From NCBI GenBank assembly GCA_963717955.1, contig CAVQXR010000001.1:620001-684000 (forward strand): 64,000 nt of DNA, written 5' to 3'. This document shows, in pieces, positions 52,146 to 60,408 of the stretch. The DNA comes from CAVQXR01 sp963717955 (lineage in GTDB: Bacteria > Actinomycetota > Thermoleophilia > Gaiellales > Gaiellaceae). Position 1 is the first letter of the stretch. Each line of letters begins with the position of its first letter. The notes beneath the pieces were generated by a model, which was not told where the DNA came from, did not search any database, and saw nothing but the letters and a program-made list of their open reading frames with translations. A program made the position numbers and the translations under genes.

Positions 52146-53315
52146 GTGCCCGGGCACCGCCGGAGCTCCGAGGCGGCCGCGCTCCTTTCGTGGCTCGAGA
52201 CCCGCAGGGGAGCGATGTGCGAGCTGCTCGAGCGCCTCGTCCGTGCGGAGTCGCCGACGTCCGCTCCGCAGGCGCAGTCCGAGGCGTTCGCGATCCTGGC
52301 CGAGGAGCTCGAGCGCGCCGAGCTCGAGGTGATCCGGGTGCCGGCGTGGACGGTCGGGAACCATCTGTACGCGCGGCCGCGAGCCCGCACGCGCCACGCG
52401 CCGCGTCAGCTCGTGATCGGGCACCTCGACACGGTCTGGCCGCTCGGGACGATCGAGCGGATGCCGGTCAGGGTCGACGGCGACCGGCTGTACGGCCCCG
52501 GCGTCGTCGACATGAAGGGTGGCCTCGCGCAGATGCTCTATGCGCTGAGAGCGCTCGCCGAGCTCCGGTTCGAGCCCGAGGTCACGCCGGTCGTGTTCAT
52601 CGGCGCCGACGAGGAGGTCGGCAGCCGCGAGTCACGTCGCTACCTGGAGCTCCTCGCGCGCGGCGCGGCGCGCGCGCTCGTGCTCGAACCGGGATTCGGG
52701 CCGGAGGGCCACCTGAAGACCGCGCGCAAGGGCGCAGGACACTTCGTGGTGACGGCGCGCGGCCGCGCCGCCCACGCAGGGGTGAGCCCGGAGGCGGGTC
52801 GCAGCGCCATCCTCGAGCTCTCGCACCAGATCCAGCGACTGTTCGCCCTCAACGACCCCGCCCGCGGGGTCACCGTCAACGTCGGCCGGATCGACGGTGG
52901 GCTGCGCCCGAACGTGGTCGCCCCGGAGGCGACGGCGGAGGTCGATGTTCGGGCGCCGACCGTGGAGGCGGCGGAGGAGGTCGAGCGGGAGCTGTTGGCG
53001 CTCACGAACGTGCTCGAGGGAAGCGCGGTCGAGGTCACGGGGAGCTTCCCTCGGCCTCCGATGGAGGCGACACCGCGCAATCTCGCGCTCTGGGCCCGCG
53101 CGCGCGAGATCGGGCTCGGTCTCGGGATCGAGCTCGACCATGTCGGTGTCGGCGGAGCGTCCGACGGAAACCTGACGAGCCCCTTCACCGCGACGCTCGA
53201 CGGGCTCGGGGCCGTCGGCGAGGGCTCGCACGCGCCGGACGAGCACGTCGTGATCTCGCGGATGCCGGAGCGGGCCGCGCTCCTCGCGCTGCTCCTGCTC
53301 GCACCGGCCGACTGA
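52146..53315 (+). CDS. M20-family metallopeptidase (glutamate carboxypeptidase-like)
   Basis: A 389-residue zinc aminoacylase/carboxypeptidase of the M20 family. The metal sites are seen in IGHLDTVWPLGT, DMKGGLAQML and ADEEVGSRES (catalytic Glu), with GRAAHAGVSPEAGRSA in the dimerisation domain and a C-terminal His in EGSHAPDEHV. GTG 52146 is preceded by GGGAGGAGG. A 13-bp gap separates its stop from repeat copy 2. Confidence 0.87.
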   Translation: MPGHRRSSEAAALLSWLETRRGAMCELLERLVRAESPTSAPQAQSEAFAILAEELERAELEVIRVPAWTVGNHLYARPRARTRHAPRQLVIGHLDTVWPLGTIERMPVRVDGDRLYGPGVVDMKGGLAQMLYALRALAELRFEPEVTPVVFIGADEEVGSRESRRYLELLARGAARALVLEPGFGPEGHLKTARKGAGHFVVTARGRAAHAGVSPEAGRSAILELSHQIQRLFALNDPARGVTVNVGRIDGGLRPNVVAPEATAEVDVRAPTVEAAEEVERELLALTNVLEGSAVEVTGSFPRPPMEATPRNLALWARAREIGLGLGIELDHVGVGGASDGNLTSPFTATLDGLGAVGEGSHAPDEHVVISRMPERAALLALLLLAPAD

Positions 53316-53328
53316 CCCTAGAGCTCCA

Positions 53329-53496
53329 CTAGTGCTCCGTCTCAGAAATCTCCTTGCACGCCAGGCGGCTGCAACGCGTTGCCATGCGGCGTCCTCGGTC
53401 GCGCCCGTATTCACCAATACGGGCGCTCCCTGCGTCCTTGCCTGGCTCGCGTTTCGCGCGCTGGAGCGTCAAGGGAATTCCGAGACGGAGCACTAG
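53329..53496. mobile_element. 168-bp MITE-like element, copy 2
   Basis: Nearly identical to copy 1 (six differences, all in the left third) and in the same orientation. The right CTAG (53493-53496) gives the stop codon of the minus-strand ligase gene. The copy sits between two convergent genes. Confidence 0.85.
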
Positions 53497-54641
53497 CCGG
53501 CCGTCTCCTCGGCGAGCGCCTCGACCAGGCCGCGCAAGTCGGTTCCGCGGCGGTAGGCGCGGATCTGACGCTCCGCGCTCGACCCGGTCTCGATCAGCCG
53601 CTCGATCCGTGCCAGCGCGTCCACCGCGCCGACCGCCGTCGCGTCGTCGGCGATCCGCTCGAGCAGCGCCCTCGCGAGCGTTCGGGCGGTCGCGGGCTCC
53701 GGCCCTTCGTGGACGATCGGGGCCCGGAGGCCGTGCCGCGCCGCGAGCCAGCGGTTCTCGGCGATGACGAACCGGTTCGCGCGAGCGAAGCCCGTTCCGC
53801 GGTCGTGGAGCCTGCCGTAGTGACGCACGAGTGCCTGGACGAGGCCGGCGATCGCCGCGGTGTCCTCGACGCTCGGCTGCACGTCCATGATCCGCACCTC
53901 GAGCGTCCCGAATGCAGGGTGCAGCCGCACGTCCCACCAGATCTGCGTGGAGTCGGCGAGCGCGCCCGCGCCCCGGAGCTGCTCGAGGGCGGCCGCGTAC
54001 TCCTCGTAGCTCTCGAAGTGGGGCGGGAGACCCGTTCGGGGCATCGCCTGACCGAGGATCAGCCGCGTCGAAGCGAGGCCGGTCTCCTCGCCGGCGAGGA
54101 ACGGGCTCGACGTCGACAGGGCGAGCAGGATCGGAAGATCCGGGAGCAGCGCCTCCATGACCGCGAGCGCCTTGGCCGTGCCGCCGACCGACACGTGGAC
54201 GTGCATCCCGAAGACGACGACTCGCCGGGCCGGGTAGCGAAGCGCGGCGATCAGCTCCCGGTAGCGATCACGTGCCGTGACCTGCTGCTCCTCCATGCGC
54301 GAGAACGGGTGCGTACCGGACGCCGCCACGCGAACGCCACAGGCGTCAGCCCGCCGGATCAGCTCCGCCCGGAGCCCGACGAGCTGCTCGAGCGCCTCGC
54401 CCGCGTTCCGGCACGGCGTGGTCGCGATCTCGACCTGACACTGCATCAGCTCCGCCTTCAGGTCGCCGGGGCCGGCCGACTCGCGGAGCACCGGCTCGAT
54501 CGCGTGCGCGAGCGCGAACGTGTCGCGATCGAGGAGCATCAGCTCCTCCTCGACGCCGAGCAGGTACTCGGGCCCGTGCGAGAACTGCCGCGCCGGCGCC
54601 GGCTCGGGCTTCGCCGTCAGCTCGATCACGCTCGTCGCCAA
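53493..54641 (-). CDS. carboxylate-amine ligase (YbdK-type glutamate--cysteine ligase 2)
   Basis: A 382-residue ATP-grasp-like glutamate--cysteine ligase family 2 member. It shows EYLLGVEEELMLLD near the N-terminus, GTHPFSRMEEQQVT, FGMHVHVSVG, and IWWDVRLHPAFGTLEVRIMD. TTG 54641 has a GGGGAGG site 6 nt upstream; ATG 54710 and 54758 are alternatives in the same frame. Activity is predicted as a weak gamma-glutamyl ligase by family; the true substrate is not known. The stop codon lies within repeat copy 2. Confidence 0.83.
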   Translation of the reverse strand: MATSVIELTAKPEPAPARQFSHGPEYLLGVEEELMLLDRDTFALAHAIEPVLRESAGPGDLKAELMQCQVEIATTPCRNAGEALEQLVGLRAELIRRADACGVRVAASGTHPFSRMEEQQVTARDRYRELIAALRYPARRVVVFGMHVHVSVGGTAKALAVMEALLPDLPILLALSTSSPFLAGEETGLASTRLILGQAMPRTGLPPHFESYEEYAAALEQLRGAGALADSTQIWWDVRLHPAFGTLEVRIMDVQPSVEDTAAIAGLVQALVRHYGRLHDRGTGFARANRFVIAENRWLAARHGLRAPIVHEGPEPATARTLARALLERIADDATAVGAVDALARIERLIETGSSAERQIRAYRRGTDLRGLVEALAEETAG

Positions 54642-54842
54642 TCGCGCCTCCCCGGGCCTCGTGGCCTCCCGGGCCAGTATGGGTCGCGGCGCGCGGTGCG
54701 TCAACGACATCGTCGCCGACCGACTGCGTTCCTCGTGGCACTCCGTACTCGTCCGCAACCCGGATCGGCGTCCTCACCGATGCGCCGTCGCGTCCGAGGG
54801 CGGATCATCGGGCCGTGAGCTGCAAAAAGGGGAGGCACAGCG

Positions 54843-55031
54843 ATGAGTGAAGCGAAGCCAGGCGACCTGATCGAGATCGAGGCCCACCACCTGGGCGGGG
54901 CCCACCGCAAGGGGGAGATCCTCGAGGTGCTCGGGGAGCCCGGCCACGAGCATTTCCGCGTTCGCTGGGAGGACGATACGGAGACGATCTTCTACCCCTC
55001 GAGCGACGCCCACGTCGTTCACACAACCTGA
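54843..55031 (+). CDS. DUF1918-domain protein
   Basis: A 62-residue single-domain protein with GDLIEIEAHHLGG, KGEILEVLGEPGHEHFRVRW and YPSSDAHVV, the pattern of the actinobacterial DUF1918 small barrel. AAAGGGGAGG precedes the ATG. The function is unknown. Confidence 0.85.
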   Translation: MSEAKPGDLIEIEAHHLGGAHRKGEILEVLGEPGHEHFRVRWEDDTETIFYPSSDAHVVHTT

Positions 55032-55061
55032 GCCGCGAGCCGGTGCCGGCCTCGCGGGTGC

Positions 55062-55113
55062 GCGATCGGCGGTTGCGGGCCCGGCGCGCCAGGCCCGCAA
55101 CCGCCGCGATCGC
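55062..55113. terminator. long bidirectional terminator hairpin
   Basis: GGCGGTTGCGGGCC (55068-55081) pairs perfectly with 55092-55105, extended by GCGATC/GATCGC pairs with a small bulge. It lies between two convergent genes. Confidence 0.75.
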
Positions 55114-55120
55114 GATCAGC

Positions 55121-55576
55121 TCAGAGAGAGCGCCGGATGTCGCCGCAGGTGATGCCGGCGCCGACGCCGTCGGCGGACCCCAGCTCGTGCACGTTGAGGT
55201 AGAAGCCCCTCCGGATCACGTTCAGCGCCGAGGTCGTCGAGACCTTCACGTACGCCACGCCGTTCGCGTCGGCCACGAGGTCGTCGTCGCTCGCCACCGG
55301 GTTCGCCTGCGTGCCCGTGCAGGAGCCTTGCGGGCCGTGCACGTGCCAGGCGTGCGATGTTCCGGGGGCGAGACCCCAGACGACGATCCATCCTGTGAGC
55401 CTCGTTCCGACTCGCTTCAGGTAGGCCACCCCTTGTGGGCCGCCCTGGCTGAAGGCCGTGAGCTCGATCGAGGCGTGGACCGCGACGGGCTTCTTCGCCG
55501 CTCCGGCACCCACCGCCAGGGCCGCTGTGAGTGCCACGGCGAGAGCGACGATCACGAGGAGTCGTACAGGCTTCAT
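55121..55576 (-). CDS. secreted CHRD / Cu-Zn SOD-like protein
   Basis: A 151-residue exported protein with a signal peptide (MKPVRLLVIVALAVALTAAL, cleavage near GAGA). The mature part has SHAWHVHGPQGSC and FYLNVHE, which resemble the Greek-key fold of CHRD and Cu-Zn SOD proteins, and ends ITCGDIRRSL. The full set of SOD metal ligands is not present, so catalysis is doubtful. An AGGAGGACAC site precedes the ATG. Confidence 0.7.
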   Translation of the reverse strand: MKPVRLLVIVALAVALTAALAVGAGAAKKPVAVHASIELTAFSQGGPQGVAYLKRVGTRLTGWIVVWGLAPGTSHAWHVHGPQGSCTGTQANPVASDDDLVADANGVAYVKVSTTSALNVIRRGFYLNVHELGSADGVGAGITCGDIRRSL

Positions 55577-55701
55577 GTGTCCTCCCGGTTCGAGTAGACG
55601 ACCGCAAGGTCATACGCGAGCCGGCGGCGTACGGATTGCCCTGCCCGAGACACGCCGAGCGCCCCCGCTCGCCTTCGGCCGTCGTGCGAGAATGGGCGGC
55701 C

Positions 55702-56130
55702 GTGAGCCGCGACGAACGTCGGACCGACTACCCGCACCTCGAGTCGTTCCCGACGCGGTGGAAGGACGTCGACGTGTACGGGCACGTCAACAACGTCGAG
55801 TACTACTCGTACTTCGACACGGCCCTCTCGGGCTACCTCGTGCGCGAGGGCGGGCTCGACCCCGCGCGCAGCCCGGTCGTCGGCGTCTGCGCCGAGTCGG
55901 CCTGCCGCTTCCACGACTCGTTCGGGTTCCCGGAGGAGCTCGAGGCCGGCCTCCGGGTCGGCGAGCTGCGCACTCGCTCCGCCAGATACGAGATCGGCCT
56001 GTTCAGGGAGGGCCGTGAGGAGCCCGCCGCCACCGGCCACTTCGTGCACGTCTTCGTCGATCGGGAGACGATGACGCCCGTGCCGATACCCGGGTCGATT
56101 CGCGCCGCACTCGAGCGCCTGCTCGTCTGA
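55702..56130 (+). CDS. acyl-CoA thioesterase (hot-dog fold)
   Basis: A 142-residue 4HBT-type thioesterase. FPTRWKDVDVYGHVNNVEYYSYFDTA carries the active-site Asp (DVYGHVNN) typical of the family, followed by the EIGLFREGREEPAATGHFVHVFVD strands. It starts at GTG 55702, 8 nt after GAGAAT, a possible leaderless promoter. The substrate is unknown. Confidence 0.83.
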   Translation: MSRDERRTDYPHLESFPTRWKDVDVYGHVNNVEYYSYFDTALSGYLVREGGLDPARSPVVGVCAESACRFHDSFGFPEELEAGLRVGELRTRSARYEIGLFREGREEPAATGHFVHVFVDRETMTPVPIPGSIRAALERLLV

Positions 56131-56144
56131 GAACGCCGGGACCG

Positions 56145-57011
56145 TCAGCCGGCGGGGCGCCCGACGACGCCCGCCGCGATGGCGGCGACGTGCGCGTCGG
56201 TACTGCCGCAACACGCGCCGACGTGATCGAAGCCCAGCGCGACGGCGTGCGCCGCGAAACGGCCGAGCGCCTCGGGGGTCTCGGGATACACGGGGCCTTG
56301 CAGGGTCGGGACCGGTATGCCGCAGTTCGGGCGGGCCCAGAGCTCGAGCCCGGTGCCGGCCGCGGCCTGCGCCAGCTGCTCGGCGACCTCGAACGCCAGC
56401 TCGAGGCGGCTGCCGCAGTTGAGCCCGACTCCCGCCGCCCCCACCTGCAGCCCGAGCGACACGGTATCGGCGGGTCGAACGCCCATCATCGTCCGGGTGC
56501 CCGAGTCGTAGGAGAACGAGACGATCGTGGGGAGGCCGGTCTCGACGCACGCCGTGCCGGCCGCCCGCGCCTCCTCGAGGTCGTACATCGTCTCGACGAC
56601 GAGGAGATCGACGCCGCCCTCGGCAAGGGCCCCGGCCTGGCGGCGGTAGCCGGCGAGGCAGCCCTCCGGGGTCAGCGCGCCGAGTGGCTCGAGCATCTGT
56701 CCCGTCGGCCCGAGCGAGCCGGCGACGAGCGCCCCTTCGGCCTGCTCGCGCGCGAGCCTCGCGCCGGCGAGGTTCAGCTCCTCCGTGTCCCCCGACCGCC
56801 CGTCGAGCTCGAGGCGGACCGCGTTCGATCCGAACGTGTTGGTCAGCAGCACGGTGGCGCCCGCCGCACGGGAAGCGCGATGGAGCTCGCTGACGAGATC
56901 CGGCCGGTCGAGATCGAGGAAATCCGGCGGGCTGCCGGGCTCGATGTGCGTCATGAGCCTGGTGGCGATGCCCCCCTCGACGACATTGGTGTGAGTGGTG
57001 ACGGCCGGCAT
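56145..57011 (-). CDS. homocysteine S-methyltransferase family protein
   Basis: A 288-residue zinc methyltransferase of the BHMT/MmuM family. It has VVEGGIATRLM at the N-terminus, NTFGSNAVRL, the first zinc cysteine in GVGLNCGSR and the double-cysteine GACCGST near the C-terminus. These match the Cys3 zinc site that activates homocysteine. The methyl donor (S-methylmethionine, betaine or other) cannot be told. ATG 57011 is chosen over the longer frame to 57065. Confidence 0.83.
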   Translation of the reverse strand: MPAVTTHTNVVEGGIATRLMTHIEPGSPPDFLDLDRPDLVSELHRASRAAGATVLLTNTFGSNAVRLELDGRSGDTEELNLAGARLAREQAEGALVAGSLGPTGQMLEPLGALTPEGCLAGYRRQAGALAEGGVDLLVVETMYDLEEARAAGTACVETGLPTIVSFSYDSGTRTMMGVRPADTVSLGLQVGAAGVGLNCGSRLELAFEVAEQLAQAAAGTGLELWARPNCGIPVPTLQGPVYPETPEALGRFAAHAVALGFDHVGACCGSTDAHVAAIAAGVVGRPAG

Positions 57012-57255
57012 GGTCGATGCTCGCGGGATCGACGAGATCCTCCCCCGACGATAGCGCGCAGTCACTCCCGGCGGGCTCGGTGCTCGGCCGCGCGACCCTC
57101 AGCCGCGACGCAGCGGCCCGGGGAGGGCCGCGGGTCACGGGCCATGGGCCCAGTCCGGACCCCGCCTCATGCCGGCGCGCGGTGACGGACTAGGATGTCC
57201 CTCAGCTGATCGAGCAGCGGGGCGGGGAGACCCGTGCCCGGAGAAGGGGCCCGCG

Positions 57256-58848
57256 ATGGCGAAGGTTCTTCCAGGGGAGCAGGGCGGCGACCGCCGCTCC
57301 CCCATGCGGCCGATGACGGGCGCGGAGTACCTCGAGACCCTGAAGGACGGCAGGGACATCTGGATCTACGGCGGGCGGGTCGACGACGTCACGACCCACC
57401 CGGCCTTCCGGAACGGGGCCCGAAGCGTGGCGCGTCTCTACGACGCGCTCCACGATCCAGCGAAGAAGGACGTGCTCACGGTCCCGACCGACACGGGCTC
57501 CGGCGGGTACACCCACCCGTTCTTCGTTGCCCCCATGTCGGTCGAGGATCTCGTCCGGGGCCGCGATGCGATCGCGGAGTGGCAGCGCATGACGTACGGG
57601 TGGATGGGACGCAGCCCCGACTACAAGGCGGCGTTCCTCGCCACGTATGGCCCGAACGCCGACTACTACGCGCCGTTTCAGGAGAACGCGCGGCGGTGGT
57701 ACCGGGACGCGCAGGAGCACGTCTACTTCATGAACCACACGCTCGTGAACCCGCCCGTCGACCGGCACAAGGAGATCCACGAGGTCCCGGACGTCTTCAT
57801 CCACGCCGTCAAGGAGACGGACGAGGGCGTGATCGTGCGCGGCGTGAAGATGGTCGCGACCGGGTCCGCCTACTCGAACTACAACTTCGTCTCCTACCAC
57901 GGCAACGTCCCGATCAAGAAGGAGGAGTACGCCCTCTCCTTCTTCGCGCCGATGAACCTGCCGCGCACGAAGCTGATCTGCCGGCCGTCATACGAGTTCG
58001 CAGCGGCCGCCGTCGGCAGCCCGTTCGACTACCCGCTCTCGAGCCGATTCGACGAGAACGACGCCGTCCTCGTGTTCGACGACGCCCTGATCCCGTGGGA
58101 GAACTTCCTCATCTACGGGAATCTCGAGATCGCGAGCACGTATCACCTGACCGGGTTCATCTGGCGAGCGCTGTTGCAGGGCTGCACGCGCCTCGCGGTC
58201 AAGCTCGACTTCATCGTCGGCCTCTTCGTCAAGGCGCTCGAGGCGACCGGGACAATCGAGTTCCGCGGCATCCAGGCCTCGATCGGCGAGCTGATCGCCT
58301 GGCGAAACACGTTCTGGTCGCTGACCGAGGCGATGTGTCGCAACCCTGTGCCTTCGGCGGGCGGCAGCGTGCTTCCGAACATCGAGGCCGCGTCGGCCTA
58401 CCGCATCCTGTCGAACATCGCGATCCCCAAGATCAAGGAGGTGATCGAAAACCAGGTCGCGGGAGCGATGATCGTGCAGCCGTCGCACGCGGTCGACTGG
58501 AAGAGCGAGGAGCTTCGCCCCCTCCTCGACCAGTTCTACCGCGGGTCGAGCGGCTACACGGCTCTCGACAAGATCAAGCTGATCAAGCTGCTCTGGGACG
58601 CGATCGGAAGCGAGTTCGGCGGCCGGCACGAGCTGTACGAGCGCACGTACTCCGGCAGCCACGAGCTGACCCGGCTCGAGTGCTTCTGGATGGCCAAGGC
58701 CGACGGCACGGTCGACCGGATGAAGGGCTTCGTCGAGCAGTGCATGTCCGAGTACGACCTCGACGGGTGGACCGTGCCCGACCTCGTCAACCCGGACGAC
58801 GTCAGCCTGGTGATCAAGAGAACCGAGAAGTCGTCGCCCCCGGGCTAG
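57256..58848 (+). CDS. flavin-dependent phenol hydroxylase, HpaB/resorcinol hydroxylase type
   Basis: A 530-residue FADH2-dependent oxygenase of the HpaB/TftD group, which hydroxylates phenolic rings. It starts with MTGAEYLETLKDGRDIWIYG, and NDAVLVFDDALIPWENFLIY is a family landmark. Its neighbours (flavin reductase, hydroxyquinol 1,2-dioxygenase, cupin) suggest that it produces hydroxyquinol, for example from resorcinol or a similar phenol. TAGGAT at 57190-57195 may be its promoter. Its stop shares a CTAG with the convergent reductase stop. Confidence 0.87.
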   Translation: MAKVLPGEQGGDRRSPMRPMTGAEYLETLKDGRDIWIYGGRVDDVTTHPAFRNGARSVARLYDALHDPAKKDVLTVPTDTGSGGYTHPFFVAPMSVEDLVRGRDAIAEWQRMTYGWMGRSPDYKAAFLATYGPNADYYAPFQENARRWYRDAQEHVYFMNHTLVNPPVDRHKEIHEVPDVFIHAVKETDEGVIVRGVKMVATGSAYSNYNFVSYHGNVPIKKEEYALSFFAPMNLPRTKLICRPSYEFAAAAVGSPFDYPLSSRFDENDAVLVFDDALIPWENFLIYGNLEIASTYHLTGFIWRALLQGCTRLAVKLDFIVGLFVKALEATGTIEFRGIQASIGELIAWRNTFWSLTEAMCRNPVPSAGGSVLPNIEAASAYRILSNIAIPKIKEVIENQVAGAMIVQPSHAVDWKSEELRPLLDQFYRGSSGYTALDKIKLIKLLWDAIGSEFGGRHELYERTYSGSHELTRLECFWMAKADGTVDRMKGFVEQCMSEYDLDGWTVPDLVNPDDVSLVIKRTEKSSPPG

Positions 58849-59477
58849 CTCTTCTCGATCGAGATCGTCGGCGACCCGAAGCCGCCGAGCGAGCCGACGT
58901 CCCAGCCGACGGCTGCACGGGAGAGCTCGGCCTCGGCGTCGTCGAGCGCGCCGTACCGGCTCCCGAAATAGAGGAGCGGGCGCCGGCCCGGGATGAAGCC
59001 GCACTCGCGGACGAGCCCGGTGAAGATCGAGTGATCGCCGCCCGGGAAGCGCTCGCGGACGTCGCAGACGAAGTGCGCGATCGCATCGGCGAGGACCGGC
59101 AGCTCGAATTCCTCGCGCAGCTCGATGCCGTCGAACTTGTCGTTCCGGCGGGTCGCGAAGTGGCGTGCGAGCTGTTCCTGCCCTTCGCCGAGCACGTTGA
59201 CGACGAACCTCCGGCTCTGCTCGATCGCCTCGTGCGTCGCGAGGCGATCGCTGATGCAGACGAGCAGGAGCACCGGGTCGAGCGAGAGCGATGCGACCGC
59301 GCTCGCCGTCATGCCGGCCGGGACGCGGTCGCGCGCCGTCGTCACGACCGTCACGCCCGTCGCAAAGCAGGCAATGGCCTCGCGAAAGAGCGCCTCCTCG
59401 ACGCGCGGCCTCAACTCCGTCGCCGACCCGGACGCCGGTTCCACCCGGCCGCCGTGCGTGCCCTGCTTGCCGGTCAC
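58845..59477 (-). CDS. flavin reductase (partner of the HpaB-type oxygenase)
   Basis: A 210-residue NAD(P)H:flavin reductase-domain protein. It has FREAIACFATGVTVVTTARD, PAGMTASAVASLSLDPVLLL, and FVVNVLGEGQEQLARHFA, the HpaC-like pattern, and supplies FADH2 to the oxygenase. GTG 59477 lies 9 nt after TACTGT. It is divergent from the dioxygenase gene with a 37-bp gap. The TAG stop overlaps the hpaB-type stop. Confidence 0.85.
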   Translation of the reverse strand: MTGKQGTHGGRVEPASGSATELRPRVEEALFREAIACFATGVTVVTTARDRVPAGMTASAVASLSLDPVLLLVCISDRLATHEAIEQSRRFVVNVLGEGQEQLARHFATRRNDKFDGIELREEFELPVLADAIAHFVCDVRERFPGGDHSIFTGLVRECGFIPGRRPLLYFGSRYGALDDAEAELSRAAVGWDVGSLGGFGSPTISIEKS

Positions 59478-59485
59478 TCCGCTCC

Positions 59486-59492
59486 TACAGTA
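59486..59492. promoter_or_regulatory. overlapping divergent -10 boxes
   Basis: TACAGTA gives TACAGT on the plus strand (dioxygenase) and TACTGT on the minus strand (flavin reductase). Both genes thus probably fire from one symmetrical promoter in the 37-bp gap. GGTGGGGCG before the dioxygenase ATG may serve as its ribosome site. Confidence 0.6.
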
Positions 59493-59514
59493 CCGTCTCC
59501 GGGTGGGGCGCAGA

Positions 59515-60408
59515 ATGTCCGAGAATGATGTCGTTCCCGGCGCGACGCGACCGGAGGCGATCACCGCGCGGGTCGTAGCGAGCTTCGACGGCTGCGAGGA
59601 TCCGCGGCGGCGCGAGATCGCGCAGAGCTTCGTACGCCATCTGCACGCCTTCGTCACGGACGTCGGCCTCACGGAGCGGGAGTGGGCGAACGGCATCCGG
59701 ATCCTGACCGACACCGGCCACATCACCGACGACCGCCGACAGGAGTTCATCCTCTGGTCGGACTCGCTGGGCGTGTCGATGCTCGTCGATGCGCTCGCGA
59801 ACCCCAAGCCCGCCGGGGCGACCGAGTCCACGGTCCTCGGGCCCTTCTACGTCCCCGGCTCCCCGCATCGGGAGTACGGCGAGAGCATCATGGATGTCCC
59901 GGGCGAGGTTCCGGCCTGGGTGCACGGCCGTGTCCTCGACCTGGACGGCTCCCCGATCGCGGGCGCGTCGATCGACGTGTGGGAGGGTGCCGAGAACGAG
60001 CTCTACGCCGTGCAGGATCCCGGAGCCCCGGAGTTCCATCTCCGTGGCGTGTTCACGACGAGGGCGGACGGGAGCTATGCGTTCCTGACGGTGCGGCCGA
60101 CCCCGTATCCGATCCCTCACGACGGCCCGGTCGGGTTGATGCTGGAGGCGACCGGCAGGCACCCCTGGAGACCTGCCCATATCCACATGATCGTGAGCGC
60201 ACCGGGCTACGAGACTGTGACGACGCACATCTTCGACAGCGAGAGCGCCTATCTCGACTCGGACGCGGTCTTCGCGGTCAAGCCGTCGCTGCTGCGGACC
60301 GTCGTCTCGCGCTCGGCCGACGACCCTGAACGGCCCGACGGCGTCGGCGGCGAATGGTGCTCGATCAAGAACGACATCGTGCTCGCGCCGACGATCGAGG
60401 AGGGATGA
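59515..60408 (+). CDS. hydroxyquinol 1,2-dioxygenase (intradiol)
   Basis: A 297-residue non-haem Fe(III) dioxygenase cleaving 1,2,4-trihydroxybenzene to maleylacetate. An N-terminal helical linker domain (about 1-100) precedes the beta-sandwich. Iron ligands fit Tyr164 (NELYAVQDPG), Tyr198 (PTPYPIPHDGPVG), His222 and His224 (RPAHIHMIV), the same spacing as in known hydroxyquinol dioxygenases. The ATG at 59515 lies behind the divergent promoter; its TGA overlaps the cupin ATG. Confidence 0.9.
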   Translation: MSENDVVPGATRPEAITARVVASFDGCEDPRRREIAQSFVRHLHAFVTDVGLTEREWANGIRILTDTGHITDDRRQEFILWSDSLGVSMLVDALANPKPAGATESTVLGPFYVPGSPHREYGESIMDVPGEVPAWVHGRVLDLDGSPIAGASIDVWEGAENELYAVQDPGAPEFHLRGVFTTRADGSYAFLTVRPTPYPIPHDGPVGLMLEATGRHPWRPAHIHMIVSAPGYETVTTHIFDSESAYLDSDAVFAVKPSLLRTVVSRSADDPERPDGVGGEWCSIKNDIVLAPTIEEG

